60,421 bases of DNA, taken from assembly GCA_041946685.1 (NCBI GenBank), contig JBHGAV010000022.1, forward strand, positions 1-60,421, in the 5' to 3' direction. The position numbers and the translations under genes are program-made. The stretch is from JBHGAV01 sp041946685. GTDB lineage: Bacteria; Acidobacteriota; Terriglobia; Bryobacterales; Bryobacteraceae. Shown in pieces: positions 8,604 through 18,300 of this stretch (position 1 is its first letter; each line of letters starts with the position of its first letter). The notes below the pieces were generated by a model. That model had not been told where the DNA came from, did not search any database, and saw only the letters and a list, made by a program, of their open reading frames with translations.

Positions 8604-10631
8604 TTACTGCGTTGGCCGGATGCGAATCGCGCAGCCACCACCGGGGGCGAGATCCAGCTTGAGCCTGGTGTCGCGGCCGACCCGCTGCTTCTGAATCGTC
8701 ACGTGTTTCGGAGCCGTTGCCGCATCCGGCGCGTCGGCGTAAATCTCGGCGGTGAACTGGCCGGCGCCCAGGAAGGTCAAGGGCAACTCCAGTTGCCTGG
8801 GAGTCCAGTTGGTGATGGCGCCCAGATACCAGTCCTTTCCGAGGCGGCGCGCGATGGCGATGTGCTGACCCACCTCCCCGCTGATCACGCGCGTCTCTTC
8901 CCAGTTGGCCGGCACGGCCTTGATGAAATCGAACGCCGGTTCATTGGCGTAGGCCCCGGGTCTGTCCGAGACCATCTGGAGCGCGCTCTCCAGCACTACG
9001 TATAGCGCCAACTGATGAGCGCGGGTCCCCAGCACCATGGGATCCAGGGACCGGCCGACGAATTCGGCCCTAGTGACGTTGTCAAAGCCGCCGGGAGTGT
9101 AGTCCATGGGCCCGGCCAGCCCGCGCGTGAACGGGATCATAACGTCGTGATCGGGGTCGGGCAGGGGACTCCATCTGCTGTATTCGAGGCCCAGAATGCC
9201 CTCATGCGTGAGCACGTTGGGATAGGTGCGCCGCAATCCGGTCGGCGGATAGGCGCCGTGAAAGTCGATCATGAGATGGTGCTTGGCCGCCAGTCTGGCC
9301 GCACGGTGGTAGAAGTTCACGCGTGCCTGCTCGTTGCTGTCCATGAAGTCGATCTTCACTCCTGCCACGCCCCACTTCTCGTACAACGGGAAGGCCTGAT
9401 CCATCTGCTTATCCGCCGAGGTCCAGTGCAGCCAGAGCCAGACCTTCACCCCCTTTGACGCGGCATATCGAAGCAATTCCGGCATGTCGAGCTGCGGACT
9501 GGCCGTCGTGACGTCGTTCCGGCCGGACCAACCGCCGTCAAATAGGACGTATTCCAGACCGGAGGCCGCCGCGAAGTCGGTGTAGTACTTCATTGTCTGG
9601 GTGTTCATCGCGCCCCGGAAGCCCGCCCCCGTGGCGCTGTTTCCGCTCCACCAGGACCAGGCGGACTTCCCGGGCTTGATCCAACTGGTGTCCGCGATCG
9701 CGCAAGGCGGATTCAGGTTGAGGATGATGTTCGATTCGATCAGCCGCCCGGGCTGGTCCGCGATCATGAGCACGCGCCAACTGGAGCGGCGGGGCAGCGT
9801 CCCGGTCACCGCCAGCTTCGGATCGTCTTGCGCCTTCGCCAGGTGCGCCCTGAGCGTTGTGTTTGCGTTTTCGGTGCTTGCGCTCACCAGGTACATGCCT
9901 GCATAGTCATCCAGATCCGCTTCTGCGATCGCGAGCCAGGCCACGGCGGGCACTTCCATCAGCAAAGGCAGCCCGACGAGCTGGTTCGTCAGGAAGCGGG
10001 TGAGGTACCGCTTGTGCCACACGTCTTCGTAGCTGCTGCGCTCGCCTCTCACGTAGAGAGGGAATGCGACGGAGTCCTTGCTGATGTGAAATTCGGTCGC
10101 CTCTTCCGACAGCCGGACTTCGCGCAGGGCGGCCTGCTCCGGAAGAACGTAGCGGAAGGCCACCCCGTCATCGTAGGCCCGGGCTTCGAGGGTGAGCTGC
10201 CGGCCCGGCGCTCCCGTTTCCCGCAGTTCCAGACGCAAGGCGTTATAGTGATCGCGCACCGGGTTGTTCTTGCCCCATACCAGCCGGTACGTCTCATCCG
10301 CCTGCGTTCGGCTGGCAGATGCGATCCTTACCGCGGAGCCCAAGAGCGGCTGCCCTTGCAAATCCAGCCCGAGGCGCGAGGAGAGCAGGACAGGTTTACC
10401 GTTGTAGGCGACACGGTACGTAAGCTGTCCCCCCTCGGGAGCGACCTGCGGAGCCGAGGCAGGACCGCGCCGGGCGCCCGGCGGAGCAGGCGCGGGGACG
10501 GAAAGGGTCTCAAAAACGATTTCCAGCTTCGCGTCCGGAGACCGAAGCGTTTCTGAACCCGCCTGAGCGGCAAGCGGGCCGGCAGTGAGGCAGAGCACAG
10601 CTAGAAAACCGATGGCGCGTATGAATAACAT
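8604..10631 (-). CDS. Exported glycoside hydrolase family 97
   Basis: A 675-residue GH97 enzyme (alpha-glucosidase or alpha-galactosidase type). A signal peptide (FLAVLCLTAGPLAAQ) is followed by the N-terminal beta-sandwich, the TIM barrel (YVLFDGGWSG, VWLWLHWTS, GVKIDFMDS, HHLMIDFHGA, THEGILGLEYSRW) and a C-terminal sheet. The Asp in KIDFMD (428) matches the nucleophile of the retaining GH97 subgroup, where the inverting SusB type has glycine; an alpha-galactosidase-like retaining activity is therefore favoured, though not proven. A Pro/Ala/Gly-rich stretch (45-68) lies between signal and domain. The ribosome site GGAGG lies 7 nt before the ATG, and a TATACT -10 box is seen at 10683-10688. 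Confidence 0.92.
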   Translation of the reverse strand: MLFIRAIGFLAVLCLTAGPLAAQAGSETLRSPDAKLEIVFETLSVPAPAPPGARRGPASAPQVAPEGGQLTYRVAYNGKPVLLSSRLGLDLQGQPLLGSAVRIASASRTQADETYRLVWGKNNPVRDHYNALRLELRETGAPGRQLTLEARAYDDGVAFRYVLPEQAALREVRLSEEATEFHISKDSVAFPLYVRGERSSYEDVWHKRYLTRFLTNQLVGLPLLMEVPAVAWLAIAEADLDDYAGMYLVSASTENANTTLRAHLAKAQDDPKLAVTGTLPRRSSWRVLMIADQPGRLIESNIILNLNPPCAIADTSWIKPGKSAWSWWSGNSATGAGFRGAMNTQTMKYYTDFAAASGLEYVLFDGGWSGRNDVTTASPQLDMPELLRYAASKGVKVWLWLHWTSADKQMDQAFPLYEKWGVAGVKIDFMDSNEQARVNFYHRAARLAAKHHLMIDFHGAYPPTGLRRTYPNVLTHEGILGLEYSRWSPLPDPDHDVMIPFTRGLAGPMDYTPGGFDNVTRAEFVGRSLDPMVLGTRAHQLALYVVLESALQMVSDRPGAYANEPAFDFIKAVPANWEETRVISGEVGQHIAIARRLGKDWYLGAITNWTPRQLELPLTFLGAGQFTAEIYADAPDAATAPKHVTIQKQRVGRDTRLKLDLAPGGGCAIRIRPTQ

Positions 10632-10682
10632 GAAGAATCCTCCAGAACGAACATCGCCGGCTGGTCTTTTCCGGCGAACTCC

Positions 10683-10688
10683 AGTATA
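10683..10688 (-). promoter_or_regulatory. Possible -10 box of the GH97 gene
   Basis: TATACT on the minus strand lies about 50 nt upstream of the GH97 start, in the 126-bp gap after glpD. No good -35 box is found at the usual distance, so an activator or another sigma factor may be needed. This is a weak call. Confidence 0.35.
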
Positions 10689-10757
10689 CCCCGAGCCGCT
10701 TCTTCATCCCTGCGTTTGGCATAGGATCTCGGCCACGCCCCGGAATGGGATGCTTGG

Positions 10758-12341
10758 TCAATGCAAGGTGTAGTTGGCGGCGAGTTCCCGGAAGGCCGCA
10801 ACTTCCTGTTGTTCTCGCGCGTTGTCCCAATCGAGTTCCCGGGCCATCAGGTCCGCTACTGCGGGGGCCATCTCCATTGCCGCTCGTGCATTTAGGAACA
10901 GTGCCCTCGTCCGGCGCGCCAGCACATCCTCAATGGTGCGGGCCATCTCCGAGCGTGCCGCCCAGACCACTTCCGCCTTCACGTACGGCAATTCAGGGTG
11001 AAGCCGCACGGCCATAGAGGGGTCGGCCTCCATCAGCTTGCCAAGCTCGGCGGCATCGGTTCCGTAAACCGCCAGCACGCCAAACCTGGTCGCCGCAGGA
11101 TGAAACCCATGGATGTTCAGATGCCGCGTGAGGCACTCTCTTTCCGGCAGTCCGGCCAGCGCTGCCGCTTGATTCACGCAATCCTCCGCCATGCGCCGGT
11201 AGGTCGTCCATTTGCCTCCGCAGATGGTGAGAAGACCGGATCGGTCAATATGAATGACGTGGTCGCGCGAGAGCGCGGCGGTGCTGGCAACGCCGGCGGC
11301 CCGGACCAGCGGCCGGATGCCGGCGAAAACACTCAGGACGTCGGCTCGCGTCGGACGACGGGCCAGATACTGCGCCGCGGTCGATAGTATGAACTCCACC
11401 TCCTGCTCCGTCGCCACCGGCTCGAGAATGGCTGCCGGGACGGGCGTGTCCGTCGTGCCGACCAGCGTGTGTTGGTGCCAGGGTATGGCAAACAACACCC
11501 GGCCGTCGCTGGTATGGGGCACCATGATCGCGCTATCCCCCGGCAGGAAGGCACGGCCCAACACCAGGTGAATGCCCTGGCTCGGGGCGATCATGGGTGC
11601 CGCATCCGGCTCCGCCTGCCGCCGCACCTGGTCGGCCCATGCGCCGGCAGCGTTGATGACGGCCTTGGCCGCGAACCGCATCTCTGCGCCGGTTTCCACG
11701 TCGCGTGCGATCACCCCATCGACAAAGCCTTGGGCATCCTTGGTGAGCCCCGTTGCGGCAACATAGTTCAGCAAGGTTGCGCCTTGCTCGAAGGCGGTGG
11801 CAACCATGTGGATTAGCAGACGCGAGTCGTCAAACTGTCCGTCGTAGTAGACCACGCCGCCGCGCAGACCCTCGGTCTTTATGGTGGGGAGGCGCTCCAG
11901 GGTCTCCTCACGGTTAAGAACACGCGATTCACCGAAGCCGTATTTGCCGGCGAGGAGTCTGTAGACTTTGAGCCCCAGCCCGTAGAACGGCGCCTCCCAC
12001 CAGTCATAGTTCGGCACGACGAATCCCCGGTCTGTGACCAGGTGCGGCGCGTTCCTCAACAGCAATCCGCGCTCCTTCAGCGCTTCCAGCACCAGCCCTA
12101 TGTTGCCCTGCTCCAGGTACCTCACGCCGCCGTGGACGAGCTTGGTGCTACGGCTGGAAGTGCCCTTGCCGAAATCGCTCTGCTCAAGCAGCAGCACTTC
12201 GTATCCGCGCGAGGCGGCGTCGATGGCCACGCCCACGCCGGTGGCGCCGCCACCCAACACGATCATGTCCCAGGCCCCCCGGCGCGCCTGCGCGCGGCGC
12301 CACATCTCCTTGCGGTTCAAGGCGAAACCTCGCTCTCCCAT
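10758..12341 (-). CDS. glpD: FAD-dependent glycerol-3-phosphate dehydrogenase
   Basis: A 527-residue peripheral membrane flavoenzyme that oxidises sn-glycerol 3-phosphate to dihydroxyacetone phosphate and passes electrons to the quinone pool. The FAD-binding loop VLGGGATGVGVAIDAASRG lies at about residues 28-46. Other family motifs are TSSRSTKLVHGGVRYLEQ, the middle DAO-domain blocks (INAAGAWAD, LVGTTDTP, FAGIRPLV) and ICGGKWTTYRRMAEDCV near the C-terminus. It starts 135 bp from the divergent regulator at 12476, which might control it. No glycerol kinase or glycerol facilitator is nearby, so the source may be lipid glycerol phosphate. Confidence 0.93.
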   Translation of the reverse strand: MGERGFALNRKEMWRRAQARRGAWDMIVLGGGATGVGVAIDAASRGYEVLLLEQSDFGKGTSSRSTKLVHGGVRYLEQGNIGLVLEALKERGLLLRNAPHLVTDRGFVVPNYDWWEAPFYGLGLKVYRLLAGKYGFGESRVLNREETLERLPTIKTEGLRGGVVYYDGQFDDSRLLIHMVATAFEQGATLLNYVAATGLTKDAQGFVDGVIARDVETGAEMRFAAKAVINAAGAWADQVRRQAEPDAAPMIAPSQGIHLVLGRAFLPGDSAIMVPHTSDGRVLFAIPWHQHTLVGTTDTPVPAAILEPVATEQEVEFILSTAAQYLARRPTRADVLSVFAGIRPLVRAAGVASTAALSRDHVIHIDRSGLLTICGGKWTTYRRMAEDCVNQAAALAGLPERECLTRHLNIHGFHPAATRFGVLAVYGTDAAELGKLMEADPSMAVRLHPELPYVKAEVVWAARSEMARTIEDVLARRTRALFLNARAAMEMAPAVADLMARELDWDNAREQQEVAAFRELAANYTLH

Positions 12342-12423
12342 CTTCTGCCATCAGGGGACTGCAAGTCGAGGAGTATGCCATGGACGGAAGATGCGGCGGC
12401 AGCCTGCCCAGGGTGCGGATTCT

Positions 12424-12452
12424 TGGCCTTCCTTTTGTCCTTGAAATAGAAT
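12424..12452 (+). promoter_or_regulatory. Promoter of the regulator gene at 12476
   Basis: TTGGCC (12424-12429), a 17-bp spacer and TAGAAT (12447-12452) form a moderate sigma-70 promoter. The predicted start near 12459 leaves a leader of only about 17 nt, which contains the palindrome at 12456-12477. No ribosome site is seen before the ATG, so translation may be near-leaderless. Confidence 0.5.
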
Positions 12453-12455
12453 GAG

Positions 12456-12477
12456 ATAACCTGTACCATCAGGTTAT
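12456..12477. promoter_or_regulatory. Palindromic operator at the start of the regulator gene
   Basis: ATAACCTG (12456-12463) and CAGGTTAT (12470-12477) are perfect 8-bp inverted arms around the 6-bp centre TACCAT. The right arm includes the ATG start codon. Position over the transcription start and the symmetry typical of GntR-type operators suggest autorepression by the protein encoded immediately downstream. The half-site CAGGTT also occurs at 22883-22888, upstream of a TonB receptor. Confidence 0.6.
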
Positions 12478-13603
12478 GCGTGACAGTGCACCAAAATACC
12501 GGGTCATTTTTCAGGCTCTGCGAAGCGCCATCGATGGAGGTACTTACGGGGTTGGCGCCCGGCTTCCAAGCGAACACGAAATGGTGCGCAGTTATGGTGC
12601 ATCCCGTGTGACAGTTATCCGTGCATTGCAGGAATTGCGCTCGCAAGGGTACATCGAGCGGCGAGCGGGGTCCGGAACATTTGTGAGCGCATCCAGAGCC
12701 AAGCGCCTCAGCTTCGGACTCTTGATCCCAGACTTGGGCGAGACTGAGATATTCGAGCCGATCTGCCGTGCTATGGCGTCCTCCCAGCAGGCCGAGAGCC
12801 ATAGCCTTGTGTGGGGAAGGACCCTGTCCAGCGCAACAGCGACGCTGGCCGATGCTGAGGAAGTGTGCAGTCGCATGATCTCGAATAAGGTGTCGGGTGT
12901 GTTCTTCGCACCCGTGGAAGGGAATTCGGAGAAGGATGCCCTTAACGAGGCGATTGCCAGCGCTCTGAGTGAGGCGCAGATCCCAATTGTGCTCCTGGAT
13001 CGGGACATCTACCAGTTTCCACGCCGAAGCAGGTTCGACGTCGTGGGCATTGACAACCGGCGGGCTGGATTCGTGGCGGCGAAACATCTGCTCGAAGCCG
13101 GTTGCCGGAGAGTGGCATTCCTGGGGAGGCCACACATGGCGCCCAGTTGCGTTGCCAGGAGCTGGGGTTGCCGTGACGCGGTCAGCGAGTGCCTGGATGA
13201 ACTTGCCGCGCCGCTCGTGGATCACCTCGATCCCGCCGACAGGGCCCGGCTGGCCGGGATCATGGAGAGCTACAAGCCCGACGGCATCGTCTGCTCCAAC
13301 GACCGCATGGCCGCGGTTCTCATGAAGACGCTGGCCGCGATCGGCGTCTCCGTTCCCGATCAGGTGAGACTCGTCTCATTCGACGATGTTCAGTACGCCA
13401 GCCTTGTCACCGTGCCGCTGACGACGATTCATCAGCCGTGCAGCCAACTGGGGGCGGCCGCGATCCGGGCCATGCACGAGCGGCTGCAAGATCCCGACAT
13501 GCCCGCTCGGGACATCCTCCTGGACTTTCGGTTGGTCATCCGCGAGTCCAGCGGATCGGCTGCGGCAGAACTCGCCTGTGCGGGTGCGGAAGTTACAGCT
13601 TGA
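12476..13603 (+). CDS. GntR-type HTH / LacI-type sensor regulator (1)
   Basis: A 375-residue transcriptional regulator. The first 75 residues form a GntR winged helix (RLPSEHEMVRSYGASRVTVI, then LRSQGYIERRAGSGTFVS). From about residue 82 there is a periplasmic-binding-protein-like sensor of the LacI/GalR kind (FGLLIPDLGETEIFEPICRAM, GVFFAPVE, VLLDRDIYQFPRRSRFDVVG, PDGIVCSNDRMA). This architecture is known from AraR of Bacillus, where a sugar releases the repressor from DNA. It is a close paralog of the regulator at 42497. The ligand is probably a sugar. Targets may include itself, glpD and the neighbouring receptor and oxidoreductase genes. Its 3' end overlaps the convergent gene by 11 bp. 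Confidence 0.9.
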   Translation: MRDSAPKYRVIFQALRSAIDGGTYGVGARLPSEHEMVRSYGASRVTVIRALQELRSQGYIERRAGSGTFVSASRAKRLSFGLLIPDLGETEIFEPICRAMASSQQAESHSLVWGRTLSSATATLADAEEVCSRMISNKVSGVFFAPVEGNSEKDALNEAIASALSEAQIPIVLLDRDIYQFPRRSRFDVVGIDNRRAGFVAAKHLLEAGCRRVAFLGRPHMAPSCVARSWGCRDAVSECLDELAAPLVDHLDPADRARLAGIMESYKPDGIVCSNDRMAAVLMKTLAAIGVSVPDQVRLVSFDDVQYASLVTVPLTTIHQPCSQLGAAAIRAMHERLQDPDMPARDILLDFRLVIRESSGSAAAELACAGAEVTA

Positions 13604-15284
13604 CCTCCCACCCTTTTCGGAAGGCTGGCTTCACCCACCTGTTGACGGCCTTGTTGTTGCTGAACTCGCACTTGGCGTGATCCCAAAGGAGTCTGCCTTC
13701 CGCGTGGACGGCGGCAGCGGCGAGAAGAAACCATTCGCAATAAGGGCCGGCCACACTGAAATTGGAGCAAGGCGTCACGCCGCCCTTGCATGCCCGAACC
13801 CAGTCGCGGATGTGCGCGGTATGGTTGCTTCCGGTACTGGCGCCCGGGGCGCGAGACAAGTAGGGGTCGGGCAGCTTGTATTCGGCCCATCGGGTTCCGG
13901 GAAGCAGGCCTACACCTTCGCCGCGCCCGCTGGTCCCCAGATACCCCTTCGTCCCGGCGAAGATGAGGTTGTAGCCGGATCGCTGCTGCCCCGAACCTCT
14001 CCCGGCCGGTCCTGCCGCGCCCCGGACGCGGGCGGGCGGAGCCTCGGCGCCGCCGCGGACGGCCTGGGCTCCGCCGCCGGAGCCGGGGAAGAACCCCCCT
14101 TGCCCCTGTTGGGGACCTACTGCCGGACCCGTCCCGGGGATCTTGCGAGCCTGTTCCGCCGTCATCCCCGGCGGAAGGTAAGGATCGCCGTCTCCGTGGT
14201 GATACCAATAAACAGACACCGGAGGCATGTTGGGGCGCGCGGCAAAGTCGAAACGGATTGCCAGTTCCTCCGGGAACGTAAAGGGAGGGAGCGAATCCTT
14301 CTTGATGCACTCCACGCTGATCAGGTATTTCGGGTGCAACTGGAGAGCCCAGTTGGCGGGGCCCAAGATGTGCACCCCCCAATCGCCGATCAGGCCGCTG
14401 CCGAAATCATAGAATCCGCGCCAGTTCCACGGCATGTAGAATCCGCCACCCTGGCTTGCGAGCCTGACTTCCGGGTCCTCTGTGGATAGCGATCGGCCGA
14501 GCGTCCGCGCCGCAGCGCTGCCGGCGGGGGCCGGCGTCCTGCCCGGCGTCCGGGCGGCGACGAAATCTTCGTATTCCTTGTCGCCCGCAGTGTACGGACG
14601 ATAGGCAGCGCAGCCGAGCCAGAGATCCCAGTCCAGGGTCGCGGGAACCTGGGTCGGCGCGGGAACCTTGGTCATGCCCTGCGGCCAGGCGGCACGCCCG
14701 GTCCAGGCATGGACCTCTGTGACATCGCCGATCTCACCGGACCAGATGATCTCACACGCGACTCTTGTGGCATCGTGTGAATACCCCTGGTTGCCCATCT
14801 GGGTGGCGACGCCATACTTCTCGGCGGCCTGGGTCAGGAGTCGCGACTCCCATGCCGTACGGGTCAAGGGCTTCTCGACGTAGACGTGTTTGCCAAGCTG
14901 CATGCACGCCAGGGCGCAGACGGCGTGCATATGGTCGGCGGTTCCGATCACTACGGCATCGATTTCCTTTCCGGACTTGTCGAGCATCTGGCGGAAGTCT
15001 TTGTACTTTGCAGCCTTCGGAAACGCGGAGAAACCCTGTTCTCCGCGCTCCCAATCGCAGTCGGCGAGGGCGACGACGTTCTCCCTGCCGAGCGCCCACG
15101 CGTACCTCAGATCGATGAAGGGCTGGCTACCCGCGCCGATTGCGGCGAGGTTCAACTTCTCGTTGGGCGACCGATAGCCCAACCTCGCCAGCGAAGGAAC
15201 GCTGCCAAAGCCTCCCGCCGGTACGGCCCCCGCGAGCAGGGCGCCATGGAAGAAGTGCCTTCTGGAAACACCGGGCAGTGACAT
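13593..15284 (-). CDS. Tat-exported Gfo/Idh/MocA family oxidoreductase (2)
   Basis: A 563-residue predicted sugar oxidoreductase with a twin-arginine signal (VSRRHFFHGALLAGAVPAGGF). The Rossmann domain has the loop GAGSQP (third glycine of GxGxxG missing), an acidic ADCD after the second strand, usually a sign of NAD preference, EKPLTRT with the family lysine, and GNQGYSHDATR. The C-terminal domain has DWGVHILG with the conserved Asp and His. A Gly/Pro/Arg-rich insert (nt about 13978-14130) sits at the same place as in the paralogs at 1205 and 31107. It lies 20 bp after the TonB receptor gene and is probably co-transcribed with it. The substrate is unknown. Confidence 0.9.
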   Translation of the reverse strand: MSLPGVSRRHFFHGALLAGAVPAGGFGSVPSLARLGYRSPNEKLNLAAIGAGSQPFIDLRYAWALGRENVVALADCDWERGEQGFSAFPKAAKYKDFRQMLDKSGKEIDAVVIGTADHMHAVCALACMQLGKHVYVEKPLTRTAWESRLLTQAAEKYGVATQMGNQGYSHDATRVACEIIWSGEIGDVTEVHAWTGRAAWPQGMTKVPAPTQVPATLDWDLWLGCAAYRPYTAGDKEYEDFVAARTPGRTPAPAGSAAARTLGRSLSTEDPEVRLASQGGGFYMPWNWRGFYDFGSGLIGDWGVHILGPANWALQLHPKYLISVECIKKDSLPPFTFPEELAIRFDFAARPNMPPVSVYWYHHGDGDPYLPPGMTAEQARKIPGTGPAVGPQQGQGGFFPGSGGGAQAVRGGAEAPPARVRGAAGPAGRGSGQQRSGYNLIFAGTKGYLGTSGRGEGVGLLPGTRWAEYKLPDPYLSRAPGASTGSNHTAHIRDWVRACKGGVTPCSNFSVAGPYCEWFLLAAAAVHAEGRLLWDHAKCEFSNNKAVNRWVKPAFRKGWEVKL

Positions 15285-15304
15285 CTGTCCTCCCCACTTC
15301 CTTT

Positions 15305-18300
15305 CTAGAACGTTATCTTCGCGCTGATCTGCGCCGTCCGTCCTTCACCGGCTGCCGTTACCTTGCCGAAGTTCAGTGAGTCATTGATGGCCGTTGCGGG
15401 GTTCTGCCAGCGGTGGAAGTTGAACGGATTCTGCAAATCCAAATTGAGATCCAAGCCTACTCGCTCGGTGATGCGCGTGAGCTTCCCGACCTGAAAGGAC
15501 TCGGCTTTTGAGGAGAAGCCGCGGAGCCAGTCGAGTGTCGGGGCGAGGTTCCCAAACGCATAGGTGGAAGGAATTCCAAACGCGGCCGCGTTCAGGTAGC
15601 GGCTCGTAGTCGGCTCGAACTCCCGAGGGTTCGTGATCAGAGTCGGTGTACCCCCAACATAGTTTGCGGTCTTGGAGGAATACCCGAGGGCCGAGAGCGT
15701 ATTGGGGGCGCTGATTCCGAGGGCCCAGCCGGACTGATACCGGAGAAAGCCGTTGACCGTCCAGCCGCTCACCAGCCGCCTTGCAGCCGGATGCGTCCAA
15801 TTCGCCAACGGCTTGCCGGGGCCAAACGGCAACTCGTAGGTCCAGGTGAAGCCGAACACGGCCGGCACGGCGGTGCTGTCCACCGAGATCCCCATGTTCC
15901 GATTCAGCGGATACTGCGCCGTGTTATTCGTCATCGACTTCATCCAGGTGAAGAAACTGGTGAACGTGAGTCCGTTCGAGAGCCGCTTGTTAGCCTTGAG
16001 CTGAAGAGAATGCATCTTGCCGATTCCGTCCGGGCCGGCACTCACGTTCACTGCGGTATACTGCGGCCACGGTTTCAGGGACTGCGCCACCGTGTTGGCG
16101 CCGGTCTGGTTGGCGAAGCCGGGAAACGGCTCCTTATATCCAGCGGCGACCGCCGCGGCGGAAGTGATGTTCTGGAGCAATAGGCTTCCCAAAGACAGAT
16201 TCTTCGCATCCACGGCATTCAGGGAGGTGGCTATGTCCAGATGCGTCGACTTGCTTCCGATGTAAGAAGCGTCAACCGCGATCCTCGGACCGATTTGGCG
16301 CTGGATGCCGAATGTCCAACTCACAATCTGGGGCAGCCGGCTCCTGTTTCGCGGAAGCCAGGTGATGGCTTGGCCGTTCACAAAGGACGGATCCATCACC
16401 GGCGGCATCTTGAAACTCTGTGGGAACGCTTCCGTCCCCCAATTGTAGACGGGCGTCCAGCCGTCGGGAGAACTGAAACTGGGGGAGTTGGTGTAGCCGG
16501 TCGTAACAACCCCAAGATTCGGCGTGGCGTAGTAGATACCTCCGGAGCCGCGCAACACGGTCTTCTCGCCCAATTGGTAGGCCAGACCCAGGCGTGGGCC
16601 AAAGCCCTTTCTCCAGGGGTCCATCAGGCTCCGGCCGTAAGTCTTCGCGAACACCAGGGCGCCAGGCAGGCCCCCGGCGGCGGGGTTCGCAGCCTCCGGC
16701 GCGAAGCTGCTCATCTTGTTGTTCACTTCGAATGGGGGCTGTGTGTAATCCCACCGCAACCCGTAGGACATCGTCAACTTGGAAGTGATGCGCCAGTCGT
16801 CCTGGGCGAACAGCGCCCCGGTTCTTATCCGCGGGCCGGACATATCCGTAATGGTGGTGGATGCCGAGCCGACCGCGCCCAGCAGGAAACTAGCGAACGA
16901 ATGTCCCCACAGCGAGTAGTTCGAGCCGGCATTGGGCTGGCTTGTCATATTGTTGGTGAAAGTGAATGAGCCGGCCGGCGCGCCCAAATTGATCGTGTTG
17001 ATCGTATTCCGGGCGTAGTAGAAGCCGAACTTCATCGTGTGCGTTCCTCGGGTCCACATGATGCTTTGATCGATCCTGGAGCGTATCTCGAAGCTCTTGT
17101 TGTCGTACGCGCGGTTGATCGACATCGACGATGCGGTACCGCCCGAGAAGGCAATCGTTGGGAACGTTCCGTTGTCCGCGGGGAATCCTTTGAGGCCCAG
17201 CTTGGTATTCCACCCCTTGCCGGCGCTGGCGGCCGCCCCCAGGTTAATGTACCGGTCCACCGACAGCGTGACGTGGTTGAGCACTGCGGGGCTGAACACG
17301 TAGTCATGGTTCACCCGCACCCTCCAACTGTTCGCTCTCTGGTACAGGAGCTGGTCGAGCGGAACGGTCTGCTCGGAATCCCACTTGTAGCGGTCAACCC
17401 AACCTTGGCCCTGACCCTGGAGCTGGCGGTGGCGGATCTGATTCGTGTACAGCACGGACAACTTCTGCTTGGTCGAGACGTTGTGGTCCACTTTCGCGGT
17501 CGTGACGTAGTTGTTGAAGAACGGCCACATAGTCCCGCTAAAGGCGCGGGAATAGAAGTTCTGCGTGAGCGCCCCCGGAATATCCGGGTCCGGCATCATG
17601 GCGGTGATCAGCTTCGACGGTGTGCTGATCATCGATGTGGGAATCACATTGCCCGCAAAAGCGTCGCGAACGTAGCTGCCCTTTCCGTCAGAACGGGTGC
17701 TCGCCGGGTCGAAGATTGGGATCTGCACCCCGGCGGCGTTCACGAGTTTGCTGAAGTCCCCACGCTTGAATTCCACCGTCGGGATCGTCCTGGATTCCAG
17801 AGAGGGCCCGTTTCGGGTGAAGTACAAGCCCTCGCTGGCGAAGAAGAAGGTCTTGTTGCGCCCGTTATAGATTCCCGGCAGGACAACGGGGCCGCCGATG
17901 GTGACTCCGCCTTCATTCTGATTGCCAGCGGTGATCCTGGGGACAAAGAATGACCGCGCCTTCAGAGCGTTGTTCGAGTAGTGGTTGAAAACGCTGCCGT
18001 GAAAGTCATTCGTTCCGGACTTGATGGTCACGTTCGTAAACCAGTTCCCGAAGCCGCCGTACTCGGCGTTGAACGCATTGGTCACCAGGCTGAACTCGCC
18101 CACCATCTCGACCGACGGACCCACCTCCTCCAGCGCCCCGCGCCCAGTGGAGATCCCGGTACCCGGGCCGCCATCGATGAAAGCCTCCGTGTTGCCGACC
18201 AGTGATCCGTTCACACGAGGCGACCAGGTCGCGCTCTCACGGTCATTCGGGTTGTAGGAAGTCAGCCCGGGCAGATTGACGAGGAGCTGGGTAATGTTGC

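Noticed and set aside
12342..12475. A dedicated leftward promoter for glpD next to the regulator
   Set aside because: No pair of boxes with acceptable spacing was found on the minus strand, so none is annotated, although one must exist.
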